Positions 22,887 through 35,590 of a stretch of DNA of 64,000 bases are shown in pieces. The stretch's first letter is position 1. The number at the start of each line of letters is the position of its first letter. Under the pieces are notes generated by a model. That model did no database searches, was not told the DNA's origin, and saw nothing but the letters and a program-made list of their open reading frames with translations. Source of the DNA: Punica granatum (lineage: Eukaryota > Streptophyta > Magnoliopsida > Myrtales > Lythraceae); the NCBI RefSeq assembly GCF_007655135.1, contig NC_045127.1, positions 11,231,001 through 11,295,000 on the forward strand, in the 5' to 3' direction. The position numbers and the translations under genes are program-made.

Positions 22887-24023
22887 TCATCTCGGTTTGT
22901 TCAGCTCTTTGTTATAAATTGCCATGATACGAGGGGCTACCCCTGGGAACTTAGCAAGCCTTTTCATGAAGTCCTTCTCAGGCATCGTGAAAAATTGGAC
23001 CAAGCTATGACGTTTGTCGATCAGACATTCAGATAGCAAAAACTGCAAAACCGAAGCCCTCGGGAGGATTCTTTTCTCGAAGCTCTTCGTGAGAAGGATA
23101 GGATTATTAGCAATCAGGGAAGGCTTCCATCCCATTCTGTCCACAAATAAGCTCATGATCCGGTTGATTTTATCCTCAGACGATAGCATACAGAGCGGGA
23201 ATTTCCTAAAAGCGGAAAGAAACTCTTCCTCGCTCCAACCCCAATTCTGATAAACTCTCGCTTTACTCTCCCAACTGGATTTAGACATCCCGAGCACCGC
23301 CGATAAAGCATGTAGAAAAGTAGCTTTTCGAGGTTCGAACCCCATTTCCTTCAAAACACGCATTGCCTCACTCAACCTAGCACGTTTAGTAGAGAGCTTG
23401 TCGGTTTGATACTGTAATATGGAAGCAGCATTCGATTCAGAAACCCCATTATCTAGAAGATACTTCAAATTAGCAGCCGTCATCTCCTGAGATCCAGACC
23501 AATACAAGCGTCTAATAACTATTCGCAGTGCCTTCAAATCGGACTTGAGCAAGCTCCTAAGGAAGTTAAAATTAGGGATTACGGACCTCTCTAAGCTTCT
23601 GCACAGGATGCGCGGGTGTGATGATAACAACTCCGCCAGCTCAGGCCTCGACAACCCCTTGGATTGGAAGAACTCGAGCTTAGGCAAAAGCGTGCGCTCG
23701 GGCTTCACCTGAAGGAGTCCAGGGTATCTCCGGACTATCTCGGAGATTTGAGCAGCAGAGAAATCGCGGCCCTTGAGGAAGCTAATGACGGAGCCTGCAT
23801 TCCTAGGGTTCTCGTTCCGGAGCTTCCTGAAAACTGATAGGGCGGTTTCCGGCGGGAACCCAAGAGACTCAATGAGGAGCGTGATTGTGGGGGAGTCTCC
23901 GGTTGGAGTAACCGACAGGAATCTGAATGGCAGCAATGGCGGAGTTGGGAGGGGAGAGAGGTTGGGGATAGTTGAATTGGAGCTCAGGCAAAGCAAGCTT
24001 CTTCGCAGTGAAGCGACGAACAT
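22887..24023 (-). CDS. mTERF-family protein, intact, 378 aa
   Basis: This is the third intact mTERF gene. The open frame extends upstream to 24137 (416 codons), but the ATG at 24023 is chosen because MFVASLRRSLLCLSSNSTIP lines up with the starts of both paralogues. The extension has no counterpart in them. The N-terminal 35-40 residues look like a transit peptide. Repeats follow, with RRYPGLLQVKP, SSHPRILCRSLERSVIPN, QYQTDKLSTKRARL, FRKFPLCMLSSEDKINRI and ANNPILLTKSFEKRILPRA. No lesion is visible. Similar flanks show it arose with the 383-aa gene by local duplication. Confidence 0.9.
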   Translation of the reverse strand: MFVASLRRSLLCLSSNSTIPNLSPLPTPPLLPFRFLSVTPTGDSPTITLLIESLGFPPETALSVFRKLRNENPRNAGSVISFLKGRDFSAAQISEIVRRYPGLLQVKPERTLLPKLEFFQSKGLSRPELAELLSSHPRILCRSLERSVIPNFNFLRSLLKSDLKALRIVIRRLYWSGSQEMTAANLKYLLDNGVSESNAASILQYQTDKLSTKRARLSEAMRVLKEMGFEPRKATFLHALSAVLGMSKSSWESKARVYQNWGWSEEEFLSAFRKFPLCMLSSEDKINRIMSLFVDRMGWKPSLIANNPILLTKSFEKRILPRASVLQFLLSECLIDKRHSLVQFFTMPEKDFMKRLAKFPGVAPRIMAIYNKELNKPR

Positions 24024-24475
24024 GGCGCAGCTACATGAAAAAATATAGGCTACGGCAGGGATGGCGTTTGAGGAGGCGAGACGAGAGAGCCCAAGCTGAA
24101 GCACAGGACAACAGGGAAGGAGGAGGAAGGACGACACAGCTCAAATATTTAGTTATTCTCACTCAGGTCCCTGTACTTTTAATTTCATCATTTTGCCCGC
24201 TAAACTTATCGAAGGTTTACAAGATTAGCAATTCTTCATTAGGAAAACCTGTTGTGTGAGTGTGATGAGGGGACTTTATGGGCCATACGGAAGGTGACAT
24301 CCTTTTATAGTGCAAACATAGCCTCAGCAACCAGCTACATCCTTTTCAGGAGACCATTGATGATGAAACTCGTGCACGGTGCACTCGTCCTAGTGAGATA
24401 GCGATCGAGCTCGAATTCAGCTCTAGAGCTGACTCCTAACCTCATGAGCTATAAAAAGGACTCATCGACCTTTGA

Positions 24476-24886
24476 TCACACCCAGGCCAAGGGCTTGTCA
24501 CCGAACTCATCATAATTTTCTATTTTGGTTTCAGTTTCACACTGGCAAGTTGGCCTTTCGGGTACCGAAAGTACATTTGGAAGCATTTCGATGTTTAGAG
24601 TTAGACAGTAACATTTCTCGAAAGCACCAAGGCAGTGAAGAAGATGTGTAAGCTTCCTTCCAGAACCTGCTATCTCCAGACAAAGGCTTCGAGAGCTGAA
24701 CAGCTCCTCTTGTAACAATTCCAGAACATCGCTTTGATCCCGCCAAGCATCTACACAGTTTCCTGAACTAGATCTCCCATCTCCGCATATACAATTATAT
24801 CCCTTCACTTGCTGGCAATGCTTCTTGAAGCGTTGAACCTCTGAAAGAGCCGCATCAGCACTGTACCCATCAGAACTCAGCTAGCA
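24476..24886 (-). other. Unassigned open frame, possibly an exon remnant
   Basis: About 135 codons stay open on the - strand. They encode a mixed, non-repetitive sequence with paired cysteines (CICGD near the start, CQCET near the end) and a Leu-rich middle. An acceptor-like ctag precedes it. I do not recognise the family. It lies between the 378-aa mTERF gene and the relic unit, where the paralogous spacer has nothing similar. It could be a captured exon or chance. Confidence 0.25.
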
Positions 24887-25205
24887 ATGTCCTCAAAGGG
24901 TAAACCTGTCGGGAAGAGCAATGTCAAGATCTCTGAACGGCACACAACCCATGATCGCCTCAAGATTCAATGTTTCACAGCTATGCTGAAACGCACTCAA
25001 CCACAATGCAGTAACAAACTAACAAGTAACAGAACGAGGAGCAGCTTCCCCTACTTTTTCATGACGAGGGGGATGGGTCAGCCCGGTCTCATAAGCTCCT
25101 GACACTTGATAGTCCCGGGTTCAATCTGGACTTTGTCCCTGCTCGATCCATCACCAAGGAAAACGTATTCTTTTGCAACAGGAACACTAAATGTGGTACA
25201 TCCGT
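24885..25205. repeat. Spacer S2, duplicate of 21590-21910
   Basis: This is the second copy of the spacer that precedes each - strand mTERF flank. It keeps the same order of motifs as S1. Confidence 0.8.
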
Positions 25206-26650
25206 TTTCACAGTTCATAAAGGATTATAAGGAGGAGTATTCAGTCACTAAGGTCACTCAATGCCTCAGCGATACAACATCTATATACTTCACACCATAC
25301 GTCGAAATTTGCTTCTTCAGTTTCCACACGACTTCCTCGACAACCTATTATTAGCGTGGCCAACAAATGAAGAAAGAGTAACAAAGCTGTTGACAACCAC
25401 CATAGACCAGAAACAAAGATTCTGTAAACAAAAATTATCCTGTATCCCTCTATTTACCCTTCCTCTATTTCTTACCAGGCAGGCAGGCATCTTTTGAAAC
25501 TCAGAAATAAAGATTTGTTCGAAACCTTTCATTATGTGGGCATCTGCAGTGTGTTCTTCTCGACTTCTATTCCCTGAAAGTAACAGGAGCAGCAGAAATC
25601 TCCGAGATGTCACAACCGTTCAAATAGCAAGTCGGAGCTCCCAACCAAAAGGTCTCAACATTCTTATTGAATTTCCATTGGGCTCATACGAGTTTGGGCT
25701 CTCTCCCGCTAAAAAGAGGGGAACTAACATGAGGTACTCTCTTGACTGCTCTCGGACATACTGGGCTTGGCGTGGTGTTGGCGCGCATGAGGGCGTTGGC
25801 ATGCATACGCATAATTTGAGCTTTGTTGTCATATCGAATTTCCATTTGACTCATACAGGCTTAACACACTTCCACTTAAAAGTTCAAGCTTATAAGTGGT
25901 GGTACTCAATCCACATATAAGTACATCGTTATTCCTTTATTTTTTCCCAAGTGGGACTAACTTTTTCAACCATTCTGAACAAACTAAGGTGTTTCTCAAC
26001 CAAACATTTTGATTTGGGACTATCTGACATCGTTTTTCCACCTTGGATTATATGGAACTCTATGGAGTTCAAGTTAGCCTCTCTTTCAAGAATTTACATT
26101 GCTTCCAAATTATAGAAGCAAACTACAAAATCCAGTTCAAAATCTGCGGAATCCGATATCTGCATGCAGGGAATGTAACCGTACAGTTAGATTAATGGGG
26201 ACTTGGAATGAAAATTAAAACTACAGGGAGCATATCTTCAACATGGTATGAGCTTTAGGGTACAAAGTCTCATCAAATCTTCATTAACTTCATCACTACC
26301 TTCTCTTGTTGCATTCAATCTGATGCAGAAAATTTGTGTCTACAATATTATCTTCTCTTGCACCTCACAACGAACCTTTACAGCAGGATCTTGACAGTTA
26401 CCCAAAGTTCTTTCTGAGAACCTCTATTTGCATCTCAACTGTGCTATTCAAGGTTCCTCCCTAATGCATCAACTACTCAATATTACAAAAAGAACAACGA
26501 ATTCCCCCAGAAAACCTCCTTAAGTGGCGTGCGATTTTCTTCACCTCTACAACTGTTAGTTTCGAAGGTGCAACTGACAATTTATACCAGGAACCAAGCA
26601 ATGGACACACATCACAGCCTTTTTCGAAGCAAGTCATCAGGACAGCTTAG
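25205..26650 (-). repeat. Relic mTERF unit lacking its coding region (block E)
   Basis: It aligns with the 3' flanks of both - strand mTERF genes, through agtcactaaggtcactca, aacaaatgaagaaaga, aatctgatgcagaaaattt, cctttacagcagga, ggttcctcc and cctccttaa(g/a)tggc, up to gaagcaagtca at about 26635. The mTERF stop codon should follow within 150-250 bp, but no mTERF sequence is present. Instead the sequence reads cactttggtcactgtactttt, resembling the 5' flanks of the paralogues near 20945 and 24160. The block also carries a roughly 500-bp insertion (about 25500-26130) not seen in the other flanks. Confidence 0.65.
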
Positions 26651-27029
26651 TCAAGCTTCACTTATTTTCACTTTGGTCACTGTACTTTTTATTATTTTAT
26701 TTACGGCCACGGCAATTTGACTTGCTATAAAATTATAAATTTAACGTCAGCAAATTCTAGAATAGAATGCTAATTTATGTTTCATGACGGAACGCTATTT
26801 TTTTTTTTTTAGTTCTTCAAATTTGGAAGACAACATTTTCGCCTGCAGAACTTTGAAGTTCGTCTCAAATACATCAGGCGACATGTATAGTCAAATAAAT
26901 TTGGAGAGTTGCTTACGAGTCGAAATTAATGTTGATGACGTGGCCATATGGATGACATGTCGATGGTGTGGTCTGATTAAAGTGGATCGGTTTATCTTTA
27001 AAATTGATTTATACTGTTCGGTTTACTTT

Positions 27030-27420
27030 TGCAATATCCGGTTTTCATTTTGATTTACGATTTAATAGATTGGTTCATATAACCAGCTTAGTCATTTCGA
27101 GGTAAGACCACCAGAAAGAATAGTGGTGGCGGCAGCCACTGAGTTTCGCCCATAGATCTTTCCACCACACTTTTCACAACATTTGGTTTTCATTTCGATT
27201 TATGATTTAATCGATTGTTCATTTAACGGTTTAATCGTTTTCAAAGTACGATCGCCGCTAAGGCTAGTGGCAGTGGTGGCCATTGGGTTTCGCCCATAGA
27301 TCATTTGATTTACTTTTGCAACATTCAGTTTTCATCTCAATTTACGATTTAATCCATTAGTCAATATAATCGGTTTAACCATTTTCAAGGTTATACCACC
27401 GGCAGGGCTATCAACGGCCA
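27030..27420. repeat. Three diverged tandem copies, period about 143 bp
   Basis: gttttcat(t/c)t...gattta(c/t)gatttaat recurs at about 27041, 27186 and 27328. Each copy is followed by a purine-rich ggtggc/cggcag segment and, twice, by ttcgcccatagatc. It is noncoding. Confidence 0.75.
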
Positions 27421-27851
27421 CTATAATTGAAATTCGATGACGTAGGTGACGAAAATCTGAGTCCGACCGCTACCAGAGTCGTCCTTCCATCCCTCTCAGT
27501 GCCTTCGATTTTCTTTTTGGGTCTGATCATGACTTTCCATAATAAATTTTCGTAAATTAAGGAATTTTAACTTCCAATAATTAAACTTGAAACCGGCCAT
27601 CCTAAAATTAGGAGATACCCGCAATTAGTTATTCTGATTTCGATTTATTTATAATTAACTGTATTATTTGAGCAAAGGATTTATTCTGACTTCCATTTAT
27701 GAAAATCAGCCGTATTATTTAAGTGGAGGATTTTTTCTAATTTCATTTAGGAAAAATTAATCGTATCATTTAAGCAGAGGACATTCGTACGGCCTTAATA
27801 AAAAACAGGTTCCCACCAACCTATAAAATACATATTATCTTTTAGATTTAA

Positions 27852-28163
27852 GAGTGCGTTTGGATTTAGAGTTAAGTTGAGTTGAATTTTAGTTTTAATT
27901 GGTTTGTAATGATTGTATTGTTGAATTATGAGAAAAAGAGTGAAAAAGTAATAAATAATTGAGAGAAAATAATGATTAAGTAATGATTGTATTGTTGAAT
28001 CGTGGAAAAGTAATAAATAGTTGAGAGAATTTAATATTAAAAATTGAATTGAATAATTAAAAAAAATTTAAAAATGAAAAAAAAAAAGTAATGATTGTGA
28101 TGTTAAATTGAAAATAAGTGGAGTTGAGTTGAATTGAAAATTTTTTAAAAAATAAACACACCC
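27852..28163. mobile_element. Tourist-like MITE, family 1, copy 1
   Basis: This 312-bp element has GAGTGCGTTT / AAACACACCC ends flanked by TAA on both sides. The interior repeats taatgattgt and gttgaatt. A copy of almost identical length lies at 33598-33910. The TAA duplication and GGGTGTGTTT-type termini suggest the PIF/Harbinger superfamily. Confidence 0.8.
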
Positions 28164-28166
28164 TAA

Positions 28167-31100
28167 ATGTTTGGTCGAACCAATTAATTTGTTAGTTCGA
28201 AATAACTACAAAACAGGGTATTCCAACCTATAAAGTACATATTATTTTCCAGGTTTACATGTATGGGCGAACCAATTCATTTTTTAGTTCCAACCAACAA
28301 CAAAACAGAGTATTAAGTAACTTCTAACCAATATAAATGGTTTTAACGGGGAATCATCACATGTATATCAACATTGTTGTCCTAAATGCAATTTTTTCAT
28401 TTTACATTTCAATTATAAAGATAAAGGCGATTGAAGTTCTAATATGTCAGCTTGTCATCTCTAAAATGATCATCTTTTAAATTTGTGACACATTACGAGA
28501 TTTGGATCTAGTATTTAATGTGGAAGATGTTTCTATGTCCCGGTCCAACTTAGAATTTAGATTGGTTCGAAGCAGTCTGATGTTTAGAGATAATCCCTCA
28601 TATTAGTTATTGGTTTGACTCGACAATCATGTTGGGCGGCACTAATCGGTCTAGCTTCGAGATATTGAGAAATATTAGATTTGGTTCTCCCACCTAAAAA
28701 TATCGTACCCGTTACCATTGTTTGGAATTATTTGGTTACGGACATTGAAGCTTCTCTCCGACGACGAGGTTCCAATCGCTCCTTCAACGATCGCTTCCAA
28801 CCGCTCGGCCTGATTTAATCTCGTCTCCGCAGTCAATTTCCCAGGGCTCCCGTAACTGTTCTTCCTATCATAATCCTAAATTTGTTTATGCTCAACTTGA
28901 GTCAGCGGCAGTCGAGAGTGATTCGATTTCCCATGGGCGGTGCTAGCAGGAGACTTGAGATGGGCAGTGCCAGCAGGGCTCATTAAAGTGAACAACTGAT
29001 TGAGCAAACATAATATTGAAGCCAGTGACATCTCCAGAGCCATCACACGGCTCAGGATGGTTGGACCCAAGTCATTAGAACTCGGACAAAAGTGCTTGTC
29101 TGCTAGATAACTGACTGCATTATTACATTACAGGAAAGCAGAGGGAAGGAAAACAAATATTCAATTGACCAGAATAAATTTCGTCTCACCCTGGAACCTA
29201 GTGTACTCGGAGGAGGTCGGTGAGGAAACCCCCATTTCACGTCGGAGAGGGAGAGCTAGAGTTTCTCGATCTCTTTCCGGCCATTTCTACTGCCACATGG
29301 AGATAGATAGTGCAAAGGTGAGGTCGGTACTGTAATAGATACGATAAATATAAGGCAAGCAATGGATATCTCTTTCTGTAATAGCTCAAACCAACCAAAA
29401 AGGACCAATCAAAGCACAGGAAGCAAGCAATGGATATCTGTTTTTGTACGTTCAGATTAGAGGTGTGCACAGTTATCGGGTATAACCGAAATCAGTTAAA
29501 ATCTACCCGTTAGGATAGGATTCGGGTAGCTCGTATTGAAAATATGGTAAGTTCCGGGTGTTAAAATTAGGAACTGGTGAAAATCGATTTCGGTTCCGGT
29601 TCCTGCCTACTAGGTACCCGGAACTGGTTATTTATTTAAAAAGAAAAGATGAATGAGTAAAGTTCATGTCTCCTCTAATGATCAGAACAGAGGCACTTTA
29701 TTATGTGAGATCGTATTATGAATGTTTAATTTTGTCGATGGATTGATGAGACATATTATTTTATTGTTGTTGTTGTGGATTAATCTAACTTTTGTTGATA
29801 TTCTATTTGGCATGATTACAGATTATGTATGTGACATTTTCAATTTTATTTAGCGAGAGAAAAAAAAATTAGAGGTTCCAACAGGGTACCCGAAACCTGT
29901 GGTATAATACAGGTTCTGGATAAGTTCCAATTCCAAGATTCAACATGGTAGGATTTGGTTCCAAAATCTTGGAACATGTCTCTTACAGGGTAGAGTCATG
30001 ATATCGTGAAAAATACAATGTATTCGAAACCGATCACTTCTAGTTCAGACCAACAAACGAGATAGGCCATACCAACAGATGCACGAGAAGCAACAAATGG
30101 ATATCTACTGTTTTTGGTTAGTACCAATAAGCACGATAGGTCGAACCAATTCATGCACAAGAAGTAAGCAATATCGGTAAAAATCACACGCATCACTAAA
30201 AGGTCCTATTCACATGCGTATTAAATAAAATTGTATGCGCTTCACGTTATCTCGAGCAAATCTATGCATAAATCCGATGAAGGACTCAATAAAAAGCTAA
30301 TCAAGACAGTAGCTTGGCAATAGAGATACAAGAACCGAAATGCAGCCGAGAAAGTACATGCATCCGAAAAAGTCCTACGAAGGAATCAAGTGAAAGCTGC
30401 TCATGCTCCAGCCCTTAAATAGGAGATAATAAAACGAAGGACAAGCCGATGAACTAACATTCAGCCAGAAACAAAAAAATATATGTACATATATTGTTTG
30501 CTAGTACAACGGAAAAGTAAAACTCTAAAGACCAGCATTAGCTCAAAGTACGATGAAGGGCTCCAGTGAGGGCAACTCAAAACAGCTATGAGACAGAGAT
30601 AATAAGCCATAAATGAAGCAAAAACCTAGCTGCAGCGACGTTAACCTCCATAAAAGAGAGTGCCTGCAAAACAATCGAACCCTAAAACACTAGAAACGAA
30701 GGGTATGCTTGGATCTTAAAATAGGAAATGATAGAAATCTTTAAGAATTTATATTTTCAAAACCTTGGAGGAAAAGTTATCGCGAAATGACTGTGATTTT
30801 AGGACCAAATACTGATAAATAAATCTTGGAGAATTTCCCAAAAAAAATACATATATTGGTTCGTCTCAATATGATAATTTGTCAGAGCAAATTATAAATC
30901 AAATCATGCCCAGTTTCAAACGTGGGAAGGGAAATTATTGCGAGATGGCTGTGATTACAAAAAACAATATTGATAAATAAATCTTAGAGAATTTACAGAA
31001 AATCACATATGTTTGTTAACTGGATAGGGCAAATTAGAAATTCCGCCAAGTTTCAAACAAAATAGATATTTATTTACTTATTAACGGGTGATAATTATGG

Positions 31101-31354
31101 AACCCATGTAATTTGCTTTGCAGATACTATGTTTCCTTGATTTGGGGAATAAAATTAGGTAAGCATATTCTGAAAAAAAATAAATATCTATGGAAGTGTA
31201 ACCGGAAATTATTTTTTTTTTAAAAAAAAAGACATGGCCTCCAGCAACCATTAGTGGTCACGGCCATCGACAATCATTGGCTGCTGCATTGGGCATTAAT
31301 GGAGCAAATGATAAATCCATTAACGGAAATAAAAATAAAAAAGGAAAAAAATAT
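28167..31354. other. AT-rich intergenic region, no gene recognised
   Basis: At 29461-29990 the words ggttccgg, gggtacccg and gttccaa recur, as in the termini of some plant hAT-like elements, but no ends could be fixed. At 30776 and 30927 a roughly 80-bp segment (gataaataaatctt(g/a)gagaattt) is repeated with divergence. Open frames are under 80 codons. Confidence 0.4.
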
Positions 31355-31640
31355 CGAGATGGACATGATTGTTCAAAATTGAATCGTCGAAAACAAGCAC
31401 TGATCAAAAGTTGACATGTTGCCGGAGTTGGATATCATCATTCAAAACCTCATCATTGGAAGCCATTGTCGGCTACTTTTAAACGACAAAAAAAGAAAAG
31501 ATCGAAGTGGACATGATTGTTCAAAATTGAACTGTCAGAAACCATCACTGATCAAACATTGACACGTTGTCAGAGTTGGGTATCATCATTGAAAACCTTA
31601 TCATTAGAAGCCATTGTTGGCTGCTTCTAAACAGGCCAAA
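31355..31640. repeat. 148-bp tandem duplication
   Basis: Copies at 31355-31502 and 31503-31640 share ggacatgattgttcaaaatt, cactgatcaaa, gagttgg(a/g)tatcatcatt and gaagccattgt(c/t)ggct. Divergence of roughly 10-15% suggests an old duplication. Confidence 0.85.
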
Positions 31641-32364
31641 ACCAATTTGCGGTTTAATCGATCATAATTGTAAACCATTTATATTTGTAAACCGAATATA
31701 TTAGCAAACCGGTTTGAACCGGTTCCCTTATTAGTGTTGTTGACGTTTGCGGTTACATGGATGAGATATCCATGTGATGTGACAGAGCTGGTGATATGGT
31801 AATGATGGAAAACGTTGCTGGATGTGATTGGTACAAGGTAGTGGACAAAGTCGAGATCAGTGAAATAGTGTTTGAGCGAAAATTGTGAAATGAAACTATA
31901 AGGGATTAAAAATATTAGTGGCGAAATATGTAAATAATGAATGGATGAGATTAAAAGTTTATGGGATCTAATAACTGAAATTAATATTTTAGCATGAAAC
32001 ACAAGTCAGCGTTTCATTATAGAATCACCCAAGATATTTTCATTCTCAAAAGTTGTAAAAATTGTTTTCTCTCTCTTAAAATATCAAAATATTATGCATT
32101 TTGCAATTAGTTAATGTTCAAAACTTGATTAAAATTGATATTTTATCTATAGAAACCTGCTAAATCCTCTTAAGTGATGTGGTTAAAAATTCTCATAGAT
32201 CAAAATTTCACTTACATATATTTAATAGTCCTTTAATATAATGTAAACTGAAACTCGCACCATTCTCAATGAGATATTGAATTAGCAAGATTTTTAAGTT
32301 GATTATCGAGCAGATTAACACTCTTATTTATATAATAACGCACCGGAAGAATCTAATGGGGATT

Positions 32365-33237
32365 GGAAAAGCAGACGAAGCATGCATTATCTATCGCAGG
32401 AAAAGAAAAGGAATTGTTTTTACAATTTTTTTTTCTGCAGAGATGTTTTCATTCTCTCAAAAGTTGTAAAAATGGTTTTACCTCTTTGTTTGTTCGCTCT
32501 TTTTCCTGAACCGATCTGTTTGAGCTTTGGTACAATTAATTCCTGGGACTCTTTGAATCTCGGGCAGTATCATATTGAATCTTCAATTGAGTTTATACAT
32601 ACTTGGCCACGTCCACTTAAAAGTCACGTCATTAAGTGGTGATGCTCAAATTATATATAAAATTCATAAATATTCATTCGTTATTTTTAATGTGAAATAT
32701 TAGTCCATCTTGCCTCTATTTTTTTAAATGTTTTTTTGATAAAAAAGATACCTAGTGCCCATGATGCCAAAATCACTGGGTAGAATATATTGATCGACTC
32801 CAACAACATAGAGGGCTCGCCTATTTATAAGCTACAGAAAATTTTGAAATAAAATATTCATACATGCAGAGTAATATTTAAATCCAATCTAGAAAATCTC
32901 ATGACTATTTAACTATGCATCCATGTGAACTTATTCTGAAAATATTATATTTCCTATACAATCAAATAATGTCTCTAATACACGGAGTTGGTAATAATGT
33001 AAAAAAATACTCCAATAGCTCTAAAGAGTTTCAAATTCAAAATCGGACGGATACATGAACTTCTCTTTAAGGGATTTTACTTCTCTTATAAATATAAAAA
33101 AAATATGCATTTAGTAATAAATTAGGTTTCATTTTAATTTTTGAGTGAAATATCTTATGCAATCCAATTTAACTTTATTATTTACTACATAATTATTATT
33201 TTTTAATTTAATAATAGGAAAAGCAGACGAAGCATGC
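32365..33237. repeat. 21-bp direct repeat bounding an AT-rich segment
   Basis: An identical 21-bp word (starting ggaaaagcagacg, ending catgc) occurs at 32365-32385 and 33217-33237. The interval is AT-rich and noncoding. A second echo, ttttcattctc...aaagttgtaaaaat, occurs at about 32037 and 32447. Confidence 0.6.
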
Positions 33238-33597
33238 GGTTATCAGGTCCAGTCCTTGTCCAGCAGATAAAGAGGGGGGAGCTGGCAGCATTTCCTAGAC
33301 AGACAGAAAAACTACGTGTCGAATTGTTAGGAGTAGTAAGTGAGTAAGTAAGTAAAGAACTGACAGCTAAGCTACGCTTACTCCTACACCTACACCTACA
33401 AAGCCCTCGGCCTTTTTCTAATTGACTTTTCTCTCCCTCCGCCCGAATAAAAAAGAAAAAAGGTAACACGTCACTAATTAAATTAAATGACTTTTCCTTT
33501 CTTTTTATTATTTTGTTTTTTTTGGATAATGTGAAGGACTTTCTCATCTTTCCAGAAAGAACCACCCTTGGTTCCTTACCTTGGTCAGAGTAATTAA

Positions 33598-33910
33598 GAG
33601 TGCGTTTGGATTTAGAGTAGAGTTGGGTTGAGTTTTGATTTTAATTGGTTTGTAATGATTGTATTATTGAATTATGAGAAAAAGTGTGAAAAAGTAATAA
33701 ATAATTGAGAGAAAGTAATGATTAAGTAATGATTGTGTTGTTGAATTGTGAAAAAGTAATGAATAGTTGAGAGAATTTAATATTAAAAATTGAATTAAAT
33801 GGTTAAAAAATTTTTAAAAATAAAAAAATGTAATGATTGTGATGTTGAATTGAAGATAAGTGAAGTTGAGTTGAGTTGAGTTGAACATTGTTTGGAAAAC
33901 AAACACACCC
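33598..33910. mobile_element. Tourist-like MITE, family 1, copy 2
   Basis: This 313-bp element has GAGTGCGTTT...AAACACACCC ends and TAA on both flanks (33595-33597 and 33911-33913). It is highly similar to copy 1 throughout. Confidence 0.85.
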
Positions 33911-34379
33911 TAAAATATTAGCGAAGAATGGGGGAAGAGGACGAATATAGCTATGTGGAAAAAAAATTAAATTAAAATAATAATTATTCTAATTAATTAT
34001 TGAAGAATTCTTAATTAATATTATGTTAGTGATTATTTCTGACCAATATCATTCTACATGATAAAACAATGGAAACTTTTCTCAAGAAAGAGCGTTTGAT
34101 ACACCACGGACTACGAGATGTAATGTTTTTCTTTTTTGAAGTCGGATCAGATGCAATGTTTTTTTTTTTGTCGGATGTCACGTTAGAAAATACTAATGGC
34201 GTTGGTCGTCAATTAATGTAATGTAATTGATTATAATATTTTGAAACGTTTTGTACTCAATTGTTATAAAAAAGGAATTCTTTAATAAAATGTAACATCC
34301 GAAAAATGTTTTGTACCACCCAAGCCTTTTACCCTAAATGATGGGCAGCAGTATTTGTAACTTTGCCTACCTCTCGTGA

Positions 34380-34590
34380 CGTAATGCTCGGATCCTCATG
34401 TTTAACCACGATATCAAATGAACTACACAAGACCTTGCTAGTGTAATACCACTAAAGACGTAGTATAGTTCACACAAGCAGGTGTCTTCCAAGCCCAAGC
34501 AAAGAGTATAATTCTAGTAAATATTTCAACACAAATGTATAAATTTGATTCCAACCGGGACCTTAGGGTTATCATCCCATTTTTAGCATG
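34380..34590 (-). mobile_element. SINE-like copy
   Basis: It matches 41810-42085 in order: tcctcatgtttaacca-like, tatagtt(c/t)aca, aagccc(a/g)ag(c/t), aaagag, and accttagggtta. In the better-preserved copy the - strand shows A-box and B-box motifs of a tRNA-derived SINE. Confidence 0.45.
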
Positions 34591-34884
34591 AGGCCCTATA
34601 TTCCTAAAAGCATCCAATGAAGTTTAAGTATTATGAGTATTACAAATTTACAATCAGAGATGGAGCCATAAATTACGTTAAGTGGGCAATCTACGGATAC
34701 TAAAGAATATGTTTTTTTTTCTCGGTAAATAAATATGTTTTATTTAATTACTGATATAATTTAATCGAAAAAATTACAAATATATTGTTCTTCCGAATAC
34801 AGAGAAGACTCCCAAATGTAAAAAATGAAATAAAAATTTTAATAATTAGTATTACAACAATTTAAGTTTTAAATTGTCAAAGAT

Positions 34885-34990
34885 GTAATGTAATGACACA
34901 CGCTCTCGCATAGTAACTAAGAGGTTTCAAGTTTAATACCGAGACGATTTGTGCTCCTTTAGCTATTAAAACTTCTATTTTATTGTACTA
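34885..34990 (+). mobile_element. SINE fragment related to the pair in the SWEET intron
   Basis: ctctcgcatagtaactaagaggtttcaa matches the head of the SINE at 57953 (ctcgcctggtaacttagaggtttcag) with a few changes when compared piece by piece. The A-box is degraded and the 3' end is lost. Confidence 0.45.
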
Positions 34991-35258
34991 AGCTAATGAG
35001 TCTCCTTTTTTCGGTGAGTACTCAGGTATATAAAAGCCCCATAGGCTCCGACTAATCCAGTCAAACCAAGCCAATCTACTATAATATAAAGTTCTCTCAG
35101 CGTAGATTTTCTCCAGTCACGATAATCGAACTTGACACCCTACTAAGGGACAATAAACAAATCGATTGGATCAATCTATTTTTAGGAATTCTTAGGCAAA
35201 AGGTCAGATAGTAAAAGAATTTTTGGGGGACATTGACAATTATTTATCAAAACTTTTA

Positions 35259-35590
35259 GCTTGCATTTAGTTTTCGAGTTTGATAAATGATTTAACTCGG
35301 CTTGATTTTATGTAAGGATTGTAAATATTGATAAATATATTCATGAGTGAGAATATATATATATATATATATAGACGAGAAAGTAGATGGGAGAATTATT
35401 TATTAAAAAATTAATTATAAAAAAGGATAGAAAAATTTTTATTAAAAAATGATTAAAATGTATGCGAATGAGAAATTATTATTAAATGATAGTAAAAGAT
35501 AAAATAATAATGATTATATTATTGAATTTGGAGAAAAAATAGAGTTGAGTTGAGTTGAATAAAATTATAATTTGAAAAATAAATAAAGCA
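35259..35590. mobile_element. Tourist-like MITE, family 1, diverged copy
   Basis: This 332-bp AT-rich element lies between two TTA triplets (35256-35258 and 35591-35593). Its gagttgagttgagttgaata interior resembles the other copies, and the ends GCTTGCATTTAG / ATAAAGCA are diverged. Confidence 0.5.

Noticed and set aside
24024..24137. N-terminal extension of the 378-aa mTERF
   Set aside because: The 38 extra codons have no match in the paralogues, whose starts align with the ATG at 24023.
25534..25920. 128-codon open frame on +
   Set aside because: It lies in the insertion within the relic mTERF block and shows no recognisable domain.
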